Shown: positions 35,501 to 44,308, numbered from the stretch's first letter. The stretch is DNA of 64,000 bases from JAAYJR01 sp964545315 (GCA_964545315.1 CAZJGI010000005.1:1-64000); one strand, 5' to 3'. The notes: a model not told the origin generated them from the sequence alone. Made by a program: numbers and translations.

Positions 35501-36285
35501 TCACCGGTTTTCAGATCAAATGCAGCCGGGACTGAACGACCACCGGCAACAAGTAATTTATCGCCGCTAATAGTAAAGGGCCCCTGGGGGGCCACATCTG
35601 CAAATGCCGGTGAATTATGAGGCTGCAAAATATAATTGCTGCCTGTTCCTTCATTTTTCCAGATTATATCACCCGTCTCAGCATCCAGGGCGTAAATGAA
35701 TGTACCCATCAGGGGAAAGATGCTTGCGGCAGTATAAATAATACCATCCTCTATCACAATGCCACCCCTGGCTGGCCACATAGAAATTAACCTTTTATTT
35801 CCCAACAGTTTATTTTCAGAGGGGGCCAGGAGCCTTTTCCATATTAATGATCCGTCTTTAACAGAAACACAATAGCAATAACCGTCATCCCCTGTAAAAA
35901 AGAGTTTACCATTGTATACGGCAGGAGGCAGCCTCACCGGGCCATCCAAATAGAAATGCCATATTTCCCTGCCTGAATTTATGTCCAGTGCAACTACTTT
36001 ATCACGGTCGTTAAATCCGACAAATATTTTATTATCCGCCACAACAGGTTCAAATATACGGTCGAACTGCATCAGATTGCGGTTAAGGGGATCATCCCAA
36101 ACTGGTGTTCTCACAGAGTATTTTATCTGCCACTGAAGGTAAAGCTTGTCTGCCAGTTGTTCGGGTGAACTGGCAGATCTGTTTTTATCATAACGCCACA
36201 TTGGCCAGTCAGAACCGGCTAACACATGATTATATCTGTTTATTAAACAGATCAGAAACAAAAACAGAAATATTTTTAGCTTCAT
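32578..36285 (-). CDS. Giant PQQ-propeller/Rossmann/PQQ-propeller/malectin protein
   Basis: A 1235-residue exported protein (signal 1-23, ending LAG). A first PQQ-type propeller spans about 26-440 (VALDINSGREIWHFY, ALDAETGDIIWKNEG). Next, about 448-565, comes a segment that reads like a SAM-methyltransferase Rossmann fold (YSLVFGGEDIKLLKGLI, VIVYERDHARVNNLR, RPYGGKVVMNF), without a clear GxGxG. A second propeller runs about 600-1060. The last 100 residues match malectin (YTVKLYFSELEDKKPGERVF, GIELV). As I recall, similar PQQ/methyltransferase-like proteins occur in planctomycetes. It is 43 bp after the sulfatase and 10 bp before the CSC lipoprotein. It may sense or hold a carbohydrate for the ABC machine. 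Confidence 0.8.
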   Translation of the reverse strand: MKLKIFLFLFLICLINRYNHVLAGSDWPMWRYDKNRSASSPEQLADKLYLQWQIKYSVRTPVWDDPLNRNLMQFDRIFEPVVADNKIFVGFNDRDKVVALDINSGREIWHFYLDGPVRLPPAVYNGKLFFTGDDGYCYCVSVKDGSLIWKRLLAPSENKLLGNKRLISMWPARGGIVIEDGIIYTAASIFPLMGTFIYALDAETGDIIWKNEGTGSNYILQPHNSPAFADVAPQGPFTISGDKLLVAGGRSVPAAFDLKTGEKLYYKLAESGKTGGAFTCANDRVFFNHHRWRETWMYKAETGERLTKEAGAYPVIDGDIIYFSGDQISASKLDNNMILDSLWSFPVDASKDLIKVGDCLYAAGNEGIKGLRLKRGSDPEVIWNYKSNETVERLIAANGKLIAVTEGGTLMIFGDTPVKKVISYNMPDSRLRGGPIRAGNIIRRTGNTEGYSLVFGGEDIKLLKGLISGTDLNVIVYERDHARVNNLREYFDNAGITSDRLSFLHYTGKISPLPKYFSSLTIINDPCYLEGGDDEVLEQVYDITRPYGGKVVMNFKGKEREKITESITLLDLPGANIKDKSIPVIIREGPLPGASPWTHNYGDIANTVKSDDKLVKAPLGILWFGGNSNLDVLPRHGHGPGEQVIDGRLIIQGINSISARDVYTGRVLWKREFEKLKQDNWLTYYDETYDEENPLDPKYNQVHLPGANARGTNYIATKEYVYLIEGNKCNLIDIRNGDIVKIFDTGYDNTKELGYIGVYENLLILGNNFAEFSGMENDSIRIKNPKFTDYDLTASKELIVMDRFTGKKLWSKTANHGFIHNSVIAGDGILFCLDKLPQYLETKLRRRGESLPEGTRLLYMDIRTGDKVFEETEDIFGTWLGYSSEYKLLLQATRPSRDMLNGEEGRRMIAYDVITRNKIWDKEIKYGNPPIIHNDKIYTNINGFHLLTGEPLVETDPVTGEELEWTYKREYGCGYVTASEYLLTFRSASAGFINLEAFEGTGSLGGWKPGCSANLIVADGVLNSPDYTRTCQCAYQNQTSLALINMPWMSYWTNSNYTWDGKQIKQLGLNFNAPGDRSSDNNILWFEFPYVAGIPPGITVNLDTVDLIKIRKEPFSVISENTPWVSASAMVGIRSFEIILSEDNQVPESSYTVKLYFSELEDKKPGERVFDIKIQNQIVTNDLDIAREAGKTDKELIRTYYGVRAGKSIKVELLPETGNTLICGIELVQENLSMK

Positions 36286-36328
36286 GGCAGATAATTAAAA
36301 TTCAGTAACCAGTTACAATTAGTTACAA

Positions 36329-37801
36329 TCAGTTTTCGATAAATTTTTCAAGTTCAGCCCTTAGTTCTGATAATTTTCCCTCATAAGCCTGGTCGTTAAT
36401 AATATTCTTCATTTCATAAGGATCACTTTTCAGATCATACATTTCATCCATCCCTTCAAGTTCGATATAATGTATATATTTATATCTTTCTGTACGAACT
36501 GCTTTATACCCCATATTTCTGACTCTTGGAAAAACAATATCACTATAGTATTCGATGAGGAATGATTTACGCCAGTTATCCGGTTTTATACCTTTAAGTA
36601 AAGTAACCAGGCTCTGGCCATCCATTTCCGGAGCAGGTGTCAGGCCTGCCAGTTCCATAATTGTCGGGGCAAAGTCTATTCCAAGAACCATTTCGTCAAC
36701 GATAGTTCCCGGCTTTACCATTTTTGGGTATTGTATGACCAAAGGAATTCTGGCAGACTCTTCATATGCCAATCTTCTCTCAACACTAAGACCATGTTCT
36801 CCGTACCAATAACCTTCATCACTTGTAAAAATAAATACAGTATTGTCAAGGTGGCCGGCATCTGCAAGAGCGGTCATCATATCACCTATACCCTCGTCTA
36901 CGGCTGCAAGCATTCTCTGACGGCCCTTAATATCCTCATCAGAAGATCCTGTCTCAGGCCCTAATGGGGGCAGGTCATCAATTTTCCTCAAAAGTGCAGG
37001 TTTACCCGATAAATCATCATAATAATTAAGACGCCGTGGAATGGGATCATCTTCATACCAGTCTTTGTGCCTGTCGGCAGGCATAAAATTGGAGGCTGTG
37101 GGATCAGATATAGATCCGTCATCGAACTGAACGGTTTCCGGATGTAATGCCTTATGCGCAAGGTAAAGACAGAAGGGATTCTCATGCTGCTTTTTGATAA
37201 AGTTAACTGCCTTTTCACTAAGGATATCTGTTGTATACCCGGTATATTTGGTCCGTGTTCCATTCTCATTAATTTCGGGGTCAAAGGATGTACCCTGTCC
37301 TTTCAGGCTTACCCAGTGGTCAAATCCGGGTCTTACAGTATCATCATTACCCATATGCCATTTACCAATAAAAGCAGTTTCATAACCTGCTTCATGAAGC
37401 AGGCGTGGAAAAGTAACAAGCTCATGGCTGGATTTACTTCTGTCAGTATTATCTGTAATACCATGATTATGAGCATATTGACCTGTCAGGACAGATGCCC
37501 GGCTTGGCGAGCACAGAGGAGTTGTAACAAAAGCATTTCTGAACCTTACTCCCTCACACGCAATCCGGTCGATATTTATGGTCTTTGCAAATGGGTGGCC
37601 CATATAGCCCAACTCATCCCATCGCAGGTCGTCAACTACTACCATAACAATATTCGGACGCTCAGCCGTTTCATTATCCGAGCATCCTGAAATCATTGAT
37701 ACAACCGGACAAGTAATAATAAATCCACCTAAAAGTCCAAAATATTTCTTCCTTAATGACCAATGTATTCCTTTTAACAAATCGCACTCAGTTTTTTCCA
37801 T
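36329..37801 (-). CDS. Type I sulfatase, lipoprotein
   Basis: A 490-residue formylglycine-dependent sulfatase. The opening NIVMVVVDDLRWDELGYMGH carries the metal Asp pair. The modified Cys97 is in TPLCSPSRASVLTGQYAHNHG. Later, FIGKWHMGN and FTSDEGYWYGEHGL complete the site. The N-terminal extension ends ISGCSD, a lipobox, so it is membrane-anchored. An activating anSME is needed but not found in the window. It lies 20 bp after the glucosamine-6-phosphate deaminase gene, suggesting that the substrate is a sulfated amino sugar; N-acetylglucosamine-6-sulfate is a guess. Confidence 0.93.
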   Translation of the reverse strand: MEKTECDLLKGIHWSLRKKYFGLLGGFIITCPVVSMISGCSDNETAERPNIVMVVVDDLRWDELGYMGHPFAKTINIDRIACEGVRFRNAFVTTPLCSPSRASVLTGQYAHNHGITDNTDRSKSSHELVTFPRLLHEAGYETAFIGKWHMGNDDTVRPGFDHWVSLKGQGTSFDPEINENGTRTKYTGYTTDILSEKAVNFIKKQHENPFCLYLAHKALHPETVQFDDGSISDPTASNFMPADRHKDWYEDDPIPRRLNYYDDLSGKPALLRKIDDLPPLGPETGSSDEDIKGRQRMLAAVDEGIGDMMTALADAGHLDNTVFIFTSDEGYWYGEHGLSVERRLAYEESARIPLVIQYPKMVKPGTIVDEMVLGIDFAPTIMELAGLTPAPEMDGQSLVTLLKGIKPDNWRKSFLIEYYSDIVFPRVRNMGYKAVRTERYKYIHYIELEGMDEMYDLKSDPYEMKNIINDQAYEGKLSELRAELEKFIEN

Positions 37802-37821
37802 AGGTTGAAAAAATTAATATC

Positions 37822-38589
37822 TCAAATTAATGAAGCAGAGGCTTTATCCAAAAACAGAATGGTATGAGGATGTTTCCGCAATATTGTTGCCGGACATGCA
37901 GTAGAAATTTCCTGATTCAAAGTATTATAAACAGCTTGTGCTTTTCTTTCATCAGGAACAACACAGCTTATTGTTTTACAATTCATTATCGCCGGTATTG
38001 TTAGCGAAAGGGCATGTGTCGGAACATCATCAAATGTAGGGAACCAACCTTCACCCAGCTGCTGCCTGCGGCAGTCATCATCAAGTTCTACAACCTTAAC
38101 AAGATGAGGATCATTAAAATCTGCAACAGGGGGATCATTAAAAGCAATATGCCCATTTTCACCTATACCAATACATGCAACATCCACAGGATGATTTTTC
38201 AATAAATTTTCGTAACGTAATATCTCAGCTTCAATATTAGCTGCATCTCCCTCAAGATAGTAAACCTCTTTAGGTTTAACTATTTCCAGTATCCTTTCTT
38301 TTAAATACTTACGAAAACTTGCAGGATGAGTTTCAGGCAATCCTTTGTACTCATCGAGATGAAAGACAGTAATTTTTTTCCAGTCAACATCAAGCTTCTG
38401 AAAATGTTGAAGGAATGCAAATTGCGATGCTCCTGTCGCCAGTATCAGATTTGCTGAACCTCTCTCACTGATTACCTCTTTTAACCTGCCTGCTACGAAT
38501 ACAGCAGCAGCTAATCCCATGTCATCAGTCTGACCATAGACTTTTACCTCCAAATTTTCCTTTTTAAAAACATTGATCTCTTTTGTCAT
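37822..38589 (-). CDS. nagB: Glucosamine-6-phosphate deaminase
   Basis: This enzyme turns glucosamine-6-phosphate into fructose-6-phosphate and ammonia. The 255-residue sequence has the catalytic VFHLDEYKGLPETHPASFR segment and GIGENGHIAFNDPP, with Asp, His and Glu in the expected places. There is no long C-terminal extension. It is the second gene of the operon, 46 bp after the Nramp-like transporter and 20 bp before the sulfatase. With nagA upstream at 40253-41485 it completes GlcNAc catabolism to glycolysis. Confidence 0.92.
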   Translation of the reverse strand: MTKEINVFKKENLEVKVYGQTDDMGLAAAVFVAGRLKEVISERGSANLILATGASQFAFLQHFQKLDVDWKKITVFHLDEYKGLPETHPASFRKYLKERILEIVKPKEVYYLEGDAANIEAEILRYENLLKNHPVDVACIGIGENGHIAFNDPPVADFNDPHLVKVVELDDDCRRQQLGEGWFPTFDDVPTHALSLTIPAIMNCKTISCVVPDERKAQAVYNTLNQEISTACPATILRKHPHTILFLDKASASLI

Positions 38590-38635
38590 GATAATACTAT
38601 TTATATTAAAACAATAATTTTTTAATTAATAAAAT

Positions 38636-39877
38636 CTACATAAATAACTCAGTGATTGCAAAATAGGTTGTCATAAATGAGAACAATACAACCGCCCAAA
38701 TTCCAATATTTTCTTTCAGGCCGGCTTTATTTTTACCCATAAAATTAATCCTGTTTATCAATATCAGAATAGGAATAGCCACAGCCGGAAGAATACAAGC
38801 CTGGAAAGCCTGCGAAAATACCATTAAAGCCGGAGGCCTTTGTTCCAGAAATACTGATCCGAAAGCAAACAACATAGCCAATAAAATCAATACTTTAGAC
38901 TGTGTGGAATGAATATTTCTCGGCTTCCCTGTATAGTCGGCAATAAGCCAGGGTGCAATCAACACTATAGGAAAAATAGTTGACAGTCCGGCGCCAACAA
39001 TACCAAGAATAAGAATAAAAGCAGCTGCTTTCCCTCCTATTGGCTGGAATAGATGTATCATCTCAACGGTATTATCCAATTTAAATCCCATAATGTGCAG
39101 TGTACCGGCAGCAACAGCCATAATAACTGCACTTAGAAAAAGCATCATGGAAGCAGAAACGAATGCATCTTTTTTTTCATCTTTCAAATTTTTGATAGTC
39201 CATCCTTTTTCAGCGACCACAGTACTTCTCATTATGAAGACCGCAGCGGAACATGTTGTTCCGGCAATTGCAGCAACCAGTCCAAATGCTCCTTTTGTGT
39301 CAGGTATCCCTGGTATGAGGCCACGGGCAATGGATGAAAAATCGGGACTTACCATAAAAAATACTACAATGAAGGATAATCCCATAAAAATAACAAAAAC
39401 GGTTAACACTTTTTCAAAAGTCTTATATTGCCCAAACCATAAAAGAAAATACATAGCGGTTGCTAAAACAAGTATGATCCAAAACCTGGGGATCATGGTA
39501 TCATTAAACAGTAACCTGATAGCCTCCTGCACAAGATCAGCGACAATTCCCATCACACCTATCAAGGCAAGTAATTCGCCAATTATCAGGGCAATAAGAA
39601 TATAGAGCGCCAGTATCCAGCCATGTTTAAATTCATTCTTAATATTGAACAGCGCTGTTTTCCCTGTAACTAAAGTTACTTTACCGTATGCTACCATCAG
39701 GATGAATGTAAAAATACATGACAGAACAAGAGCCCAAAAGAGTTCCATTCCGTGTTCGGCACCTGTTTTGGCCATTGTAGTAACACTACCTGTTCCAATA
39801 TTATAACCAATTAAAAAAAGTCCCGGACCAACAGAGGCAAGAGCAATAGCAATTTTCTTGTAAAATCTATTTTCCAT
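38636..39877 (-). CDS. Divergent Nramp-fold transporter
   Basis: A 413-residue, 11-span protein with the Nramp (LeuT) fold: it starts VGPGLFLIGYNIGTGSV. The canonical first-span motif GYMDPGN that binds metal is GYNIGTG here (residues 24-30), so the metal Asp and Asn are gone. The sixth-span motif MPHN is also replaced (TTCSAAVFIMRS, near 205-220). The divalent metals of classical MntH are therefore unlikely substrates. It heads the sulfatase/nagB operon, so it might import a sugar, an amine or another cation. Start ATG 39877 is clear; a terminator at 40141-40177 separates it from nagA. Confidence 0.85.
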   Translation of the reverse strand: MENRFYKKIAIALASVGPGLFLIGYNIGTGSVTTMAKTGAEHGMELFWALVLSCIFTFILMVAYGKVTLVTGKTALFNIKNEFKHGWILALYILIALIIGELLALIGVMGIVADLVQEAIRLLFNDTMIPRFWIILVLATAMYFLLWFGQYKTFEKVLTVFVIFMGLSFIVVFFMVSPDFSSIARGLIPGIPDTKGAFGLVAAIAGTTCSAAVFIMRSTVVAEKGWTIKNLKDEKKDAFVSASMMLFLSAVIMAVAAGTLHIMGFKLDNTVEMIHLFQPIGGKAAAFILILGIVGAGLSTIFPIVLIAPWLIADYTGKPRNIHSTQSKVLILLAMLFAFGSVFLEQRPPALMVFSQAFQACILPAVAIPILILINRINFMGKNKAGLKENIGIWAVVLFSFMTTYFAITELFM

Positions 39878-40252
39878 TTTTTTGATAACTGTTAGCTTCT
39901 AAGGTAAATTAATTTTCTATGGTTTTTTTAATAATCATATCCGGTGTTATTCCCGGGAATTCTATTTCCGTTTAGGCAGTATAAGCCTGTTTATCGCCAT
40001 AAAGGTGTAAAAAAAATCATAATATCATATAACTCTTTTAATTTTTTCTTACCGGCAATATTTACGTCAACGTATTCAAAATTCATTTAAATAACTGTTA
40101 AAAAATCTATCGTAATTGATTGCACGGATCATAATAATAAAATCAGTCCTTCAGAAAAGTAATCGAAAGGACTGATTATAATAATTAAAAGTAACCTTCC
40201 GGCACATATTTTCAAATAAATGAAATTTTATTGCCGGTTTTAAATTCAGTTT
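39878..40252. other. Intergenic region between nagA and the Nramp-like gene
   Basis: This AT-rich stretch holds one strong terminator (listed separately). The part from 39878 to 40140 should contain the promoter of the minus-strand Nramp/nagB/sulfatase/ABC operon, but I see no exact TAnnTTTG. No gene is supported. Confidence 0.45.
40141..40177 (-). terminator. Terminator after nagA
   Basis: An 11-bp perfect stem, AATCAGTCCTT (40141-40151) and AAGGACTGATT (40167-40177), is followed on the minus strand by TTTATTATTATG. It lies downstream of nagA and separates its transcript from the Nramp operon. Confidence 0.8.
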
Positions 40253-41485
40253 TTAATTTCCGGAGAATACTTCATTTCCTCCCAGTATAGTCTTCCTGAT
40301 CACCATTTTGCCGTTATCCATGCTAAACAGTATAATATCAGCACGTCTGCCCTGCTCCAGGATACCCCTGTCCTTTAAATTAAGTAAATTTGCAGCATTA
40401 AGTGTGGTCATCTTAATTGCATCGGCCAGGCTGCATCCGGTAACCTTCATAATATGCGCAACTCCATTCGGCAGAGGTGAGGCTGATCCGTAAAGTCCGC
40501 CACCCGGCCCCAAAAACCTGAGATTACCTTCTTCCGTTTTAAGTACCGACTTACCACCTTTAATTTTGTAAGTACCGGCCGGCAATCCGGCATAACTGGT
40601 AATATCAGAAGTAATAACTATATTGTCAACTCCCTTGGTTTTATAGAATACCTTAAGGACTTCCGGCGGAAGATGGAACCCATCGGCAATAAAGCTGATT
40701 TTAAGGCGGTCATCGGCAAGCTGGGGCCATATGGGATTAACATGCCGGTTGATATTTGCAGCACAACCATTACCGATATGTGTAGCAAGACTGGCTCCAC
40801 TATCTATTGCTAATTTTATCTGCTCAGGAGAACCGTTGTGATGTCCCAGTGAAACTACTAAACCAAGATCTTTGCATTTTTCGATAAATTCAAACATCCC
40901 CTCAATCTCAGGTGCAACTGTAATAATCTTAATTTTTTTACCTGATGATTCATAAATCTCCATGAATTCATCCCAAACAGGTTTTCTAACATGTTCAAGA
41001 GGGTGTGCCCCGCGGTATCCGTCTACCGGGGAAATATATGGCCCTTCAAGATGGAAACCCGGCATAGATGGTGCCAGAGAAGCGTCTTCCATTGTTTTGG
41101 CAATGATCCTGAAGTTTTTTGTCAGTAACTCCTGGCTATTGGTAGTTAAAGTTGGCAAATAGGTAGTTACTCCCTCTTTCCAAAGACCCTCAGTAACCTT
41201 TTTAACATCCTCAAATGACAGATCTGCATCCGCTGAAGGTGAGTCTTCAGCTCCTTCCAGACTGAATGAAACCGAATTATAACCGTTTATCTGTATGTCT
41301 ATCAGTCCGGGACCTACATAAGTACCTTCAGCATCTATTTCGGCAGCTCCCGGTATGTCAACATCTCCTTCAGTGACTGATTCAATTACACCGGATTTAA
41401 CTATAATGGTGGCATTTTTCATGATGCCGTCAGGGGTTACTACTTGTCCGTTGATAATTTTTAATAATTTTTCTTCTGAATTCAT
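40253..41485 (-). CDS. nagA: N-acetylglucosamine-6-phosphate deacetylase
   Basis: This amidohydrolase removes acetate from GlcNAc-6-phosphate. I chose the ATG at 41485, which gives 410 residues and a normal N-terminus (KLLKIINGQVVTPDGIM); a longer frame would run into the upstream transporter. Family motifs: GLIDIQINGYN, PGFHLEGPYISP with the metal Glu, SLGHHNGSPEQ, ATHIGNG and ITSDITSYAGLPAGTY with the catalytic Asp. It begins 10 bp after the FucP-type transporter and is probably its operon partner. NagB is encoded on the next transcript. Confidence 0.93.
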   Translation of the reverse strand: MNSEEKLLKIINGQVVTPDGIMKNATIIVKSGVIESVTEGDVDIPGAAEIDAEGTYVGPGLIDIQINGYNSVSFSLEGAEDSPSADADLSFEDVKKVTEGLWKEGVTTYLPTLTTNSQELLTKNFRIIAKTMEDASLAPSMPGFHLEGPYISPVDGYRGAHPLEHVRKPVWDEFMEIYESSGKKIKIITVAPEIEGMFEFIEKCKDLGLVVSLGHHNGSPEQIKLAIDSGASLATHIGNGCAANINRHVNPIWPQLADDRLKISFIADGFHLPPEVLKVFYKTKGVDNIVITSDITSYAGLPAGTYKIKGGKSVLKTEEGNLRFLGPGGGLYGSASPLPNGVAHIMKVTGCSLADAIKMTTLNAANLLNLKDRGILEQGRRADIILFSMDNGKMVIRKTILGGNEVFSGN

Positions 41486-41495
41486 AACTATTTTT

Positions 41496-42848
41496 TTATT
41501 GTTTAACCCAGATACTTTTGAGTGACCAGTTTCTGATTCGATAACCATAATACGCATAGAAAACCAGGTAAACATAACATGGCAAAAGAGTCCAATAAGC
41601 GAGATGGGTATTAAAATTATCAGCAAAGTATCCATAAATAACAGGAAGAATGGCACTTCCACTAAGTCCCATTATAAGGACAGAGCCCCCCATTTTTGTA
41701 AACCTCCCCAGTCCGTCAAGTGCAAGCGGCCATATTGCAGACCACATCAATGAATTAGATAATCCGAGAAGAACCAAAAACCATATAGACAATTTTCCTG
41801 AATGGCCAAGGAAAGTAACATTAATGGGGAACATAAAAAATAAAATTGTCAACACAATGGCTGATGTGGTACAAATTCTTAAAATATTGAGATGATTAAC
41901 ATATTTTGGAATCAGAACTATACCTAATAAGAAACCCATCATTGTAAGTCCCAGAATATATGAAGGAAAAACTTTCGCTTCCAGCAGCGGCATACCCAGC
42001 GACTGTGCATATCCAATTATGGTATTAATGCCAATAACCTGCGAACCCACGTGTAAAAATATGGCTACTGCCCCTAAAATCAGGTGCGGAAACTGAACGA
42101 TACTTGTTTTACCGTTATCTGTCTCAATATCAGTAGGATTTTCCCTGTCGGTATCTATCTCCGGTAACAACGAGTATTTAAATATTATACCCAATACAAA
42201 AAGTACCACTGCCATTATGGAATAGGGCAATATCACTCTTCGAATCAACTGGTCCAGTGCTGCATTCCTGGCAACCTCATCCATCATTGGTAATTGTTGA
42301 AATAATTCAGTGTCAGTTGGTTTGAGAATAGCTGCAGCCAATAAAAGAGGTGCAATTATACCTGCAGACTTGTTACAAACTCCCATGATACTCATACGCT
42401 GTGCCGCCCTGTCTTTCGATCCTATCACTGTAATATAAGTATTAGCTGCCGGCTGAAGAATTGCCAGACCTGTTCCCATTGAAAACAATCCCAGTAAAAA
42501 AACCCAGTACATCCTGGTAAGGGCAGCAGGAATAAATATAAGTGCACCGAGGGTCATGATCCAGAATCCAATCGTAATTCCATTTTTGAAGCCCACTCTT
42601 TGCAACAGATGAGCAGCAGGTACAGCCATAACTAAATATGCAATATAAAAGGCAAAAGCAACTAACAATGAAAGTGTGTTATTTAGTTCACAGGAAATTT
42701 TGAAATATGGTATCAAAATCGCATTTATCCAGGTGGTAAATCCGAAAATGAAAAACAAAATTGCTATCATAGCTACTGAAATAGCAGTGTCACGCGCGGA
42801 TAAAGAGCTGGAATGAACTACATTAATCTTTTTTTTCTTAGTATCCAT
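41496..42848 (-). CDS. FucP-type sugar MFS transporter (NagP-like)
   Basis: A 450-residue, 12-span major facilitator of the glucose/galactose/fucose:H+ symporter family. Typical pieces are FFIFGFTTWINAILIPYFK in span one and GLAILQPAANTYITVIG. Its position directly before nagA (10-bp gap) points to N-acetylglucosamine as substrate, as in NagP transporters of other bacteria. Phosphorylation would need a separate kinase, which is not in the window. Another paralogue lies at 46883-48103 with galactokinase, consistent with different sugars for each. Confidence 0.9.
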   Translation of the reverse strand: MDTKKKKINVVHSSSLSARDTAISVAMIAILFFIFGFTTWINAILIPYFKISCELNNTLSLLVAFAFYIAYLVMAVPAAHLLQRVGFKNGITIGFWIMTLGALIFIPAALTRMYWVFLLGLFSMGTGLAILQPAANTYITVIGSKDRAAQRMSIMGVCNKSAGIIAPLLLAAAILKPTDTELFQQLPMMDEVARNAALDQLIRRVILPYSIMAVVLFVLGIIFKYSLLPEIDTDRENPTDIETDNGKTSIVQFPHLILGAVAIFLHVGSQVIGINTIIGYAQSLGMPLLEAKVFPSYILGLTMMGFLLGIVLIPKYVNHLNILRICTTSAIVLTILFFMFPINVTFLGHSGKLSIWFLVLLGLSNSLMWSAIWPLALDGLGRFTKMGGSVLIMGLSGSAILPVIYGYFADNFNTHLAYWTLLPCYVYLVFYAYYGYRIRNWSLKSIWVKQ

Positions 42849-42982
42849 AATTTTTTATTTTTTTTTGAATTGCCAAATATAATTATTCTGGCAAACAAAC
42901 CTATCCGTTTGCAAATGATTTTTCGACTATTGTGAATTTCTCATTCTGCTATGTCCGCATAGTATGATACATCAGAAGGTGT

Positions 42983-44308
42983 TTACTTTTTTTGACTCAT
43001 TAATCCCAAAACATTTCCTGTCATAACCCTGATTCCCGTTTGGATTGTATTCTCATAATCAGGATTTAAAAATGGAGAGTGCAAAGGAAAAGGTTCTTTA
43101 CCCTGTGCTTTTAAATCAGACATCAGGTGGGGATCAGTACTTCCAAGCCAGATTAAGCATATAGGTATTTTCTCAGAAGTTCTTCCGTATTTCCCAAAAT
43201 CTTCACCTACCATAGCGGGAGAAACCTCCAGAATATTACCTTTCCCGATGCTTTCTCCGGCAAAGTTATATATCATATCGGCCAGGTTAAAATCATTAAT
43301 TACAGGCGGTGTTTCAACAGGTGACACAGTAACCCCGGGTAACAATTCATCTTCCAGTCCTGCCATTAAAGCTGCTGAATTGCTTATCCTTTTGATTGCA
43401 GAGATAACCTCTTCTATAACATCATCATTATAATAACGCAGTGTCAGTTTCATCTTTACTTCATCCGGGATAATATTAGCCTGGGTACCACCCTGGATAG
43501 AGCCTACAGTAACAACAACAGGATCCAGAGGGCTGATCTCCCTGCTCACAATTGTTTGAAGATTAAGGACTATCCTGGAAGCGATCACTATAGGGTCTAT
43601 ACATTTTTCAGGATATGCTCCATGGCCTCCTTTGCCATAAACTGTTATATCAACACTTTTAACTCCGGCAAATACAGGTCCTTTAACCAGTCCTATTGTA
43701 CCGGATTCAAGTTCAGGACTAATATGAAATGCCATAGCATAATCAGGTACAGGAAACTTTTTGAAAAGGCCTGCCCCGATAGCCTCTCCTGCCCCACCGC
43801 TAAACTCTTCAGCCTGCTGCGCAATTGCAATGATTGTTCCTCTCCAATAATCTTTTAATGAGGCCAAAGCGCGAATGGTACCGGTCCATACCGACATATG
43901 AATATCGTGGCCACATGCATGCATAACAGGTACCTCATCCCCGTTACGGTCTGTCGCTGTTTTTACACTGCTGAATTCAAATCCGGTCTTCTCCTTAACA
44001 GGCAAAGCATCCATATCCGTCCTCAACATTATCACAGGCCCTTCTCCGTTTTTTAAGATACCCACTACATTGTTACCCCCAAAATTCCTTGTAACTTCAA
44101 ATCCGGCATTTTCCAATTCTTCAGCCATCCGGGCTGATGTCTCTCTTTCCTGAAATGATAATTCAGGATTATGATGAAGATATTTGCATAGCCCTAAAGC
44201 ATATTCTACCTGAATCTTAATTTCAGAATTTAATTTATCTGATACCTGCGAAAAAAGAGAGAGATGACCTTCCATAATCATTAAAATTATAATAAACTTT
44301 CTTAACAT
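42983..44308 (-). CDS. M20-family amidohydrolase, exported
   Basis: A 441-residue M20D-type amidohydrolase. The start at 44308 gives a signal peptide (LRKFIIILMIMEGHLSLFSQ). Motifs for the metal site follow: HHNPELSFQE, MLRTDMDALPVKEKTG, HACGHDIHMSVW, QQAEEFSGGAGEAI and a late GEDFGKYG. The dimerisation domain covers about 210-330. Members remove acyl groups from amino acids or amino sugars; here, secreted and upstream of nagA, a role in deacylation or peptide-tail removal is possible. It is separated from the transporter by 134 bp. Confidence 0.9.
   Translation of the reverse strand: MLRKFIIILMIMEGHLSLFSQVSDKLNSEIKIQVEYALGLCKYLHHNPELSFQERETSARMAEELENAGFEVTRNFGGNNVVGILKNGEGPVIMLRTDMDALPVKEKTGFEFSSVKTATDRNGDEVPVMHACGHDIHMSVWTGTIRALASLKDYWRGTIIAIAQQAEEFSGGAGEAIGAGLFKKFPVPDYAMAFHISPELESGTIGLVKGPVFAGVKSVDITVYGKGGHGAYPEKCIDPIVIASRIVLNLQTIVSREISPLDPVVVTVGSIQGGTQANIIPDEVKMKLTLRYYNDDVIEEVISAIKRISNSAALMAGLEDELLPGVTVSPVETPPVINDFNLADMIYNFAGESIGKGNILEVSPAMVGEDFGKYGRTSEKIPICLIWLGSTDPHLMSDLKAQGKEPFPLHSPFLNPDYENTIQTGIRVMTGNVLGLMSQKK

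Noticed and set aside
32578..36285. Active SAM-dependent methyltransferase within the PQQ giant
   Set aside because: The Rossmann-like segment lacks a clear GxGxG loop and lies in an exported protein, where SAM is not available; only the fold is suggested.
37154..37690. 178-codon plus-strand frame opposite the sulfatase
   Set aside because: Antisense shadow of a gene with complete catalytic motifs.
39093..39605. 170-codon plus-strand frame opposite the Nramp-like gene
   Set aside because: Antisense shadow of a clear membrane protein gene; composition mirrors it.
41486..41662. N-terminal extension of nagA to 469 residues
   Set aside because: It would overlap the FucP-type transporter gene and add a sequence unlike NagA; ATG at 41485 gives the normal start.
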